Shown: positions 61,416 through 64,000 of the stretch, one piece after another | Layout of the letters: each line of letters opens with the position of its first letter | How positions within the stretch are numbered: the stretch's first letter is position 1 | Assembly: GCA_020630775.1 (NCBI GenBank) | Contig: JAHDIN010000007.1 | Location: forward strand, 1-64,000 | DNA length: 64,000 bases | Direction of reading: 5' to 3' | Origin: Saprospiraceae bacterium | GTDB taxonomy: Bacteria; Bacteroidota; Bacteroidia; Chitinophagales; Saprospiraceae | The notes under the pieces: generated by a model | What the model was told of the DNA's origin: nothing | What the model saw: the letters and a program-made list of their open reading frames with translations, nothing else | Databases searched by the model: none | Position numbers and translations under genes: made by a program

Positions 61416-64000
61416 TTATCTAGCATCTTTGTAGAACTTCTGAATCTTTTGTGATCCTTCAGAAATTATTCTGACGTAGTAGAATCCAGATGTGTACTTG
61501 TTCAAATCAACTTGATATGTTTCTTGGTTGATTGTAAACGAGTCAGCTAAACGGCCTACTCTATCGAAGATATATACTTTAGTTCCTTCCATTGGCTTCT
61601 TGTTCAATTCAAGAACCATGAAGTCTTCTGCTGGATTCGGCTTGATAATGAAATCCAATTCAGCTTGTAATTCTGACTCTTCTTCTTCATTGATACCGTT
61701 TTCAGGATCTTCTTCCTCTACGATACTTGATCCGCAATCTCCACCACCAGAAGTACATGTAGAATTGACCATAATTTCATCAACATCCCAAGCTGCAACA
61801 GCCGCACCATTTCCAACTAGGCAATATCCTAATAGTTCGAAAGTAAACACAGAAGTGCTTGTTACAGAAAAGTCTGCATTTCCACTAAAGTCAAATGTTT
61901 GCAATGTATAATCGTTTGTTGTTGCTAAACCAACTTGCTTGAAGATTTCAACACCATCCTTTAAAACTCTTACACCATAATTAGTTGGGTAGTTATTTGG
62001 ACCTGAAGGACCATTAATCCATTGGTATGTCGGAGGTGCCGCTTCAAAGAATGATAATCCAGAAATATTACCTGTACCAGCTGAACCTGGAACAACTTGG
62101 ATATCAAATCTAATTGCTAAATCGCTATCATCTTCAAAGTCACAATTATCTAGAGAACTAACACACATAGCTACAGAGCCATTAGCTCCAGTAGTACAAG
62201 AGTGCATATTCGTTTGAGGATCTCTTCTATATAAGTGATCACCAACTACTGATAATTGACTACATGCAGGATCATTTTCTACTGTAGCCGTAAACTCTGA
62301 ATAATCTTTATTAGAATCATCTGAAGTGTCTGAATAACATCCTTCCATATCAAATGTCAATTTAGAAGTAGTAGTTACAGGATTTGAAGCTTCTTCTCTA
62401 ATGACTGTAATTGGATTAGACAAGTCAAAACATCCTTGTAAATCACCTGCATTATTTCCTACTGCTATTCCAGTTACATCTGAAGCATAACATATTCTCC
62501 AAACTAAACAAGTACCTGTACCTGCTCCTGTAAAGCTAAATGGAGGACCTGCTGGCAATGCTAAAATATTAGCATTTTCATCAGTGATCACCCATCCTTT
62601 ATTGCCACCTGTAGAACCACCAGTAACTGAAACATCTACTGTGTCATTTGGATCGTCTAAGCAAATTGTTACTTCAGTTTCTCCATTAGAATCTATTGTT
62701 CCAGCATCTGTCATAATTCTATTAACAGTAATAGGATTTGAAAGAGAGAAACATCCTTGTAAGTTGGCTGCATTTGCGCCTACTGAAGCTCCTTGAATAT
62801 CGCCTTCGAAAGATAAATTCCAAATCAAGCAAGTACCTAATCCAGCACCATCGAAATCGAAAGGTGGGCTTGAAGGTAATTCTAAAATGTTAGCATTTTC
62901 ATCAGTGATGACCCAAGCATTATTAGATCCAGTATTATTATTTAAAATAACATTTACCAAATCCGGTGTACCATCTCCAACACAAACAGTTACTTCAGTA
63001 GTATTGTCTGTCGTTGATAAAACACCACCATTTACATTGTCTTTTGTAACTGTTATAGGGTTTGATAAAGCAAAGCAACCCGTTAAGTTAGAAGCATTAT
63101 TTCCAATAGTAAGGCCACTTACTTGTGTACCACTTAAATACCAAACAACACATGTCGATCCAGGTGTACCTGTAAGAGTAAATGGAGGACCAGCTGGAAA
63201 ATCTAAAATCGTTCCATTCTCATCTGTAATTATCCATCTTCCTGCTGAAGCATTAGTTACTGAAAATTCTAAAGGATCAGAAGCACCGCCGTCTACGCAA
63301 ATTGAGAAGCTATCTCCATTAGGTGAACTTATCGTCGGTGTTGTAACATTGCTCACATTTACCGCTACTGAATTTGAAAGATCAAAACAGTCTCCACTTA
63401 AATCTGCTGCATTAGCACCAACTGCTGCACCATTTAACATGCCATTGAAAGACAAATTCCAAATTCTGTATGTGCCAGTGGCATAACTTGAGAAATCAAA
63501 AGGAGGACCTGCTGGTAAATCTAAAATATTACCTGCTTCATCCGTAATTACCCAAGCCGCATTATCACCAAATTGATTATTTAATACAACATTTACAGGA
63601 TCTACTCCAGAACCTTCATTACATAAGGTAGTAGAAGTTAAATTTCCATCTAATGAGAGCACACCTCCATCAGCAATAGACTTATTAACTGTTATCGGAT
63701 TTGAAAGATCAAAACAACCTTCAAACTGAGATACGTTATTGCCTACTGCTAATCCAGTAAAGAAGTTATCATATGCTAAATGCCATATCTGGCAAGTTTG
63801 TGCATTACCAGTAATTTCGATATTGATTGGCGGAGGACCAGGAAGTCCAATTATGTTACCATTTAAGTCTGTAATCACCCATCTGAAAACAGTACCGTCT
63901 TCACCAGAAACACTTACATCGATACCATCAGTAACAGATCCTTGCACGCATACATCTATTGTATTGCCTTGTGGCGAACTGATTGTACCTCCATCCGCTG
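61416..64000 (-). CDS. Partial secreted repeat protein with T9SS C-terminal domain (5' end outside the window)
   Basis: The frame is open to the window edge: codons upstream of the apparent GTG at 63947 continue as ADGGTISSPQGNTIDVCVQG, so the true start lies beyond 64000. Five units of about 105 residues are visible. Each has ICVDG/VCVGD, WVITDENANIL, LPAGPPF, TCLVWRICY and GCFDLSNPITV. A non-repeat part (about 250 residues, with LTFDMEGCYSDTSDDSNKDY) follows, and then a type A T9SS domain (IIKPNPAEDFMVLEL, YTSGFYYVRI). It is likely a surface or adhesive protein; the repeat family is not recognised. Confidence 0.85.
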   Translation of the reverse strand, partial: ADGGTISSPQGNTIDVCVQGSVTDGIDVSVSGEDGTVFRWVITDLNGNIIGLPGPPPINIEITGNAQTCQIWHLAYDNFFTGLAVGNNVSQFEGCFDLSNPITVNKSIADGGVLSLDGNLTSTTLCNEGSGVDPVNVVLNNQFGDNAAWVITDEAGNILDLPAGPPFDFSSYATGTYRIWNLSFNGMLNGAAVGANAADLSGDCFDLSNSVAVNVSNVTTPTISSPNGDSFSICVDGGASDPLEFSVTNASAGRWIITDENGTILDFPAGPPFTLTGTPGSTCVVWYLSGTQVSGLTIGNNASNLTGCFALSNPITVTKDNVNGGVLSTTDNTTEVTVCVGDGTPDLVNVILNNNTGSNNAWVITDENANILELPSSPPFDFDGAGLGTCLIWNLSFEGDIQGASVGANAANLQGCFSLSNPITVNRIMTDAGTIDSNGETEVTICLDDPNDTVDVSVTGGSTGGNKGWVITDENANILALPAGPPFSFTGAGTGTCLVWRICYASDVTGIAVGNNAGDLQGCFDLSNPITVIREEASNPVTTTSKLTFDMEGCYSDTSDDSNKDYSEFTATVENDPACSQLSVVGDHLYRRDPQTNMHSCTTGANGSVAMCVSSLDNCDFEDDSDLAIRFDIQVVPGSAGTGNISGLSFFEAAPPTYQWINGPSGPNNYPTNYGVRVLKDGVEIFKQVGLATTNDYTLQTFDFSGNADFSVTSTSVFTFELLGYCLVGNGAAVAAWDVDEIMVNSTCTSGGGDCGSSIVEEEDPENGINEEEESELQAELDFIIKPNPAEDFMVLELNKKPMEGTKVYIFDRVGRLADSFTINQETYQVDLNKYTSGFYYVRIISEGSQKIQKFYKDAR

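Noticed and set aside
62584..63486. Plus-strand frames of 70 and 199 codons opposite the repeat protein
   Set aside because: They follow the repeat period of the minus-strand gene, which has a clear T9SS domain and terminator.

Overview
The window reads as chromosomal DNA of a free-living member of the Bacteroidota, most likely a marine or aquatic Saprospirales-type lineage (inference). The evidence is AT-rich sequence, several secreted proteins with type IX secretion (T9SS) C-terminal domains, a PorP/SprF partner paired with a giant gliding-type adhesin/protease, a TonB-dependent receptor, DUF5689 lipoproteins, long Bacteroidetes-style signal peptidase I, and promoter -7 boxes of the TAnnTTTG type. 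No rRNA, tRNA, CRISPR array, phage or transposase gene was recognised.

Layout. 0.3-6.1 kb: phosphoglucosamine mutase, two class V PLP enzymes and RibD in a tight run, then a thioredoxin-like protein. 6.1-6.9 kb: an intergenic island of palindromic and tandem repeats. 6.9-9.5 kb: HerA-like ATPase and a membrane-anchored nuclease. 9.7-23 kb: outer-membrane protein, a 2231-residue reprolysin-type protease with about 15 Ig-like repeats plus its PorP/SprF partner, a structured repeat element, signal peptidase I, a beta-propeller protein and a T9SS subtilase. 23-34 kb: YiaA-like protein, orphan protein, GPH sugar symporter, a carbohydrate-binding T9SS protein, and a minus-strand glucan group (clan-A glycosidase, GH149-like beta-1,3-glucan phosphorylase, GH17). 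33.8-35.2 kb: SRPBCC protein, DUF1304 protein, and a HicB antitoxin whose HicA toxin survives only as a frameshifted relic.

35.2-44.2 kb is the most striking region. It holds a PlsB-HAD-PlsC triple fusion, a wax ester synthase/diacylglycerol acyltransferase fused to an SCP2 domain, a lipase-like hydrolase, a short phasin-like protein, a phasin-like protein with a histone-H1-like Lys/Ala tail, a BTAD/SARP-type regulator and its coupled partner. Together these look like a neutral-lipid (wax ester/triacylglycerol) synthesis and granule-organisation locus. The phasin pair mirrors the PhaI/PhaF pair of pseudomonads, but no PHA synthase is visible.

44.2-52.5 kb: TrmN6, a secreted phospholipase-D-like protein, a DUF5689 lipoprotein and a TonB receptor, divergent from a secreted endonuclease/exonuclease/phosphatase; probably a nucleic-acid or phosphodiester scavenging set. 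52.5-61.1 kb: Pif1-like helicase, small membrane protein, MiaE, GH3 beta-glucosidase, glycosyltransferase, WbqC-like protein and a dynamin-like GTPase. 61.4-64 kb: a repeat-built T9SS protein cut by the window edge. Many gene boundaries carry short tandem repeats that differ in sequence from place to place, and this is a genome habit worth noting.
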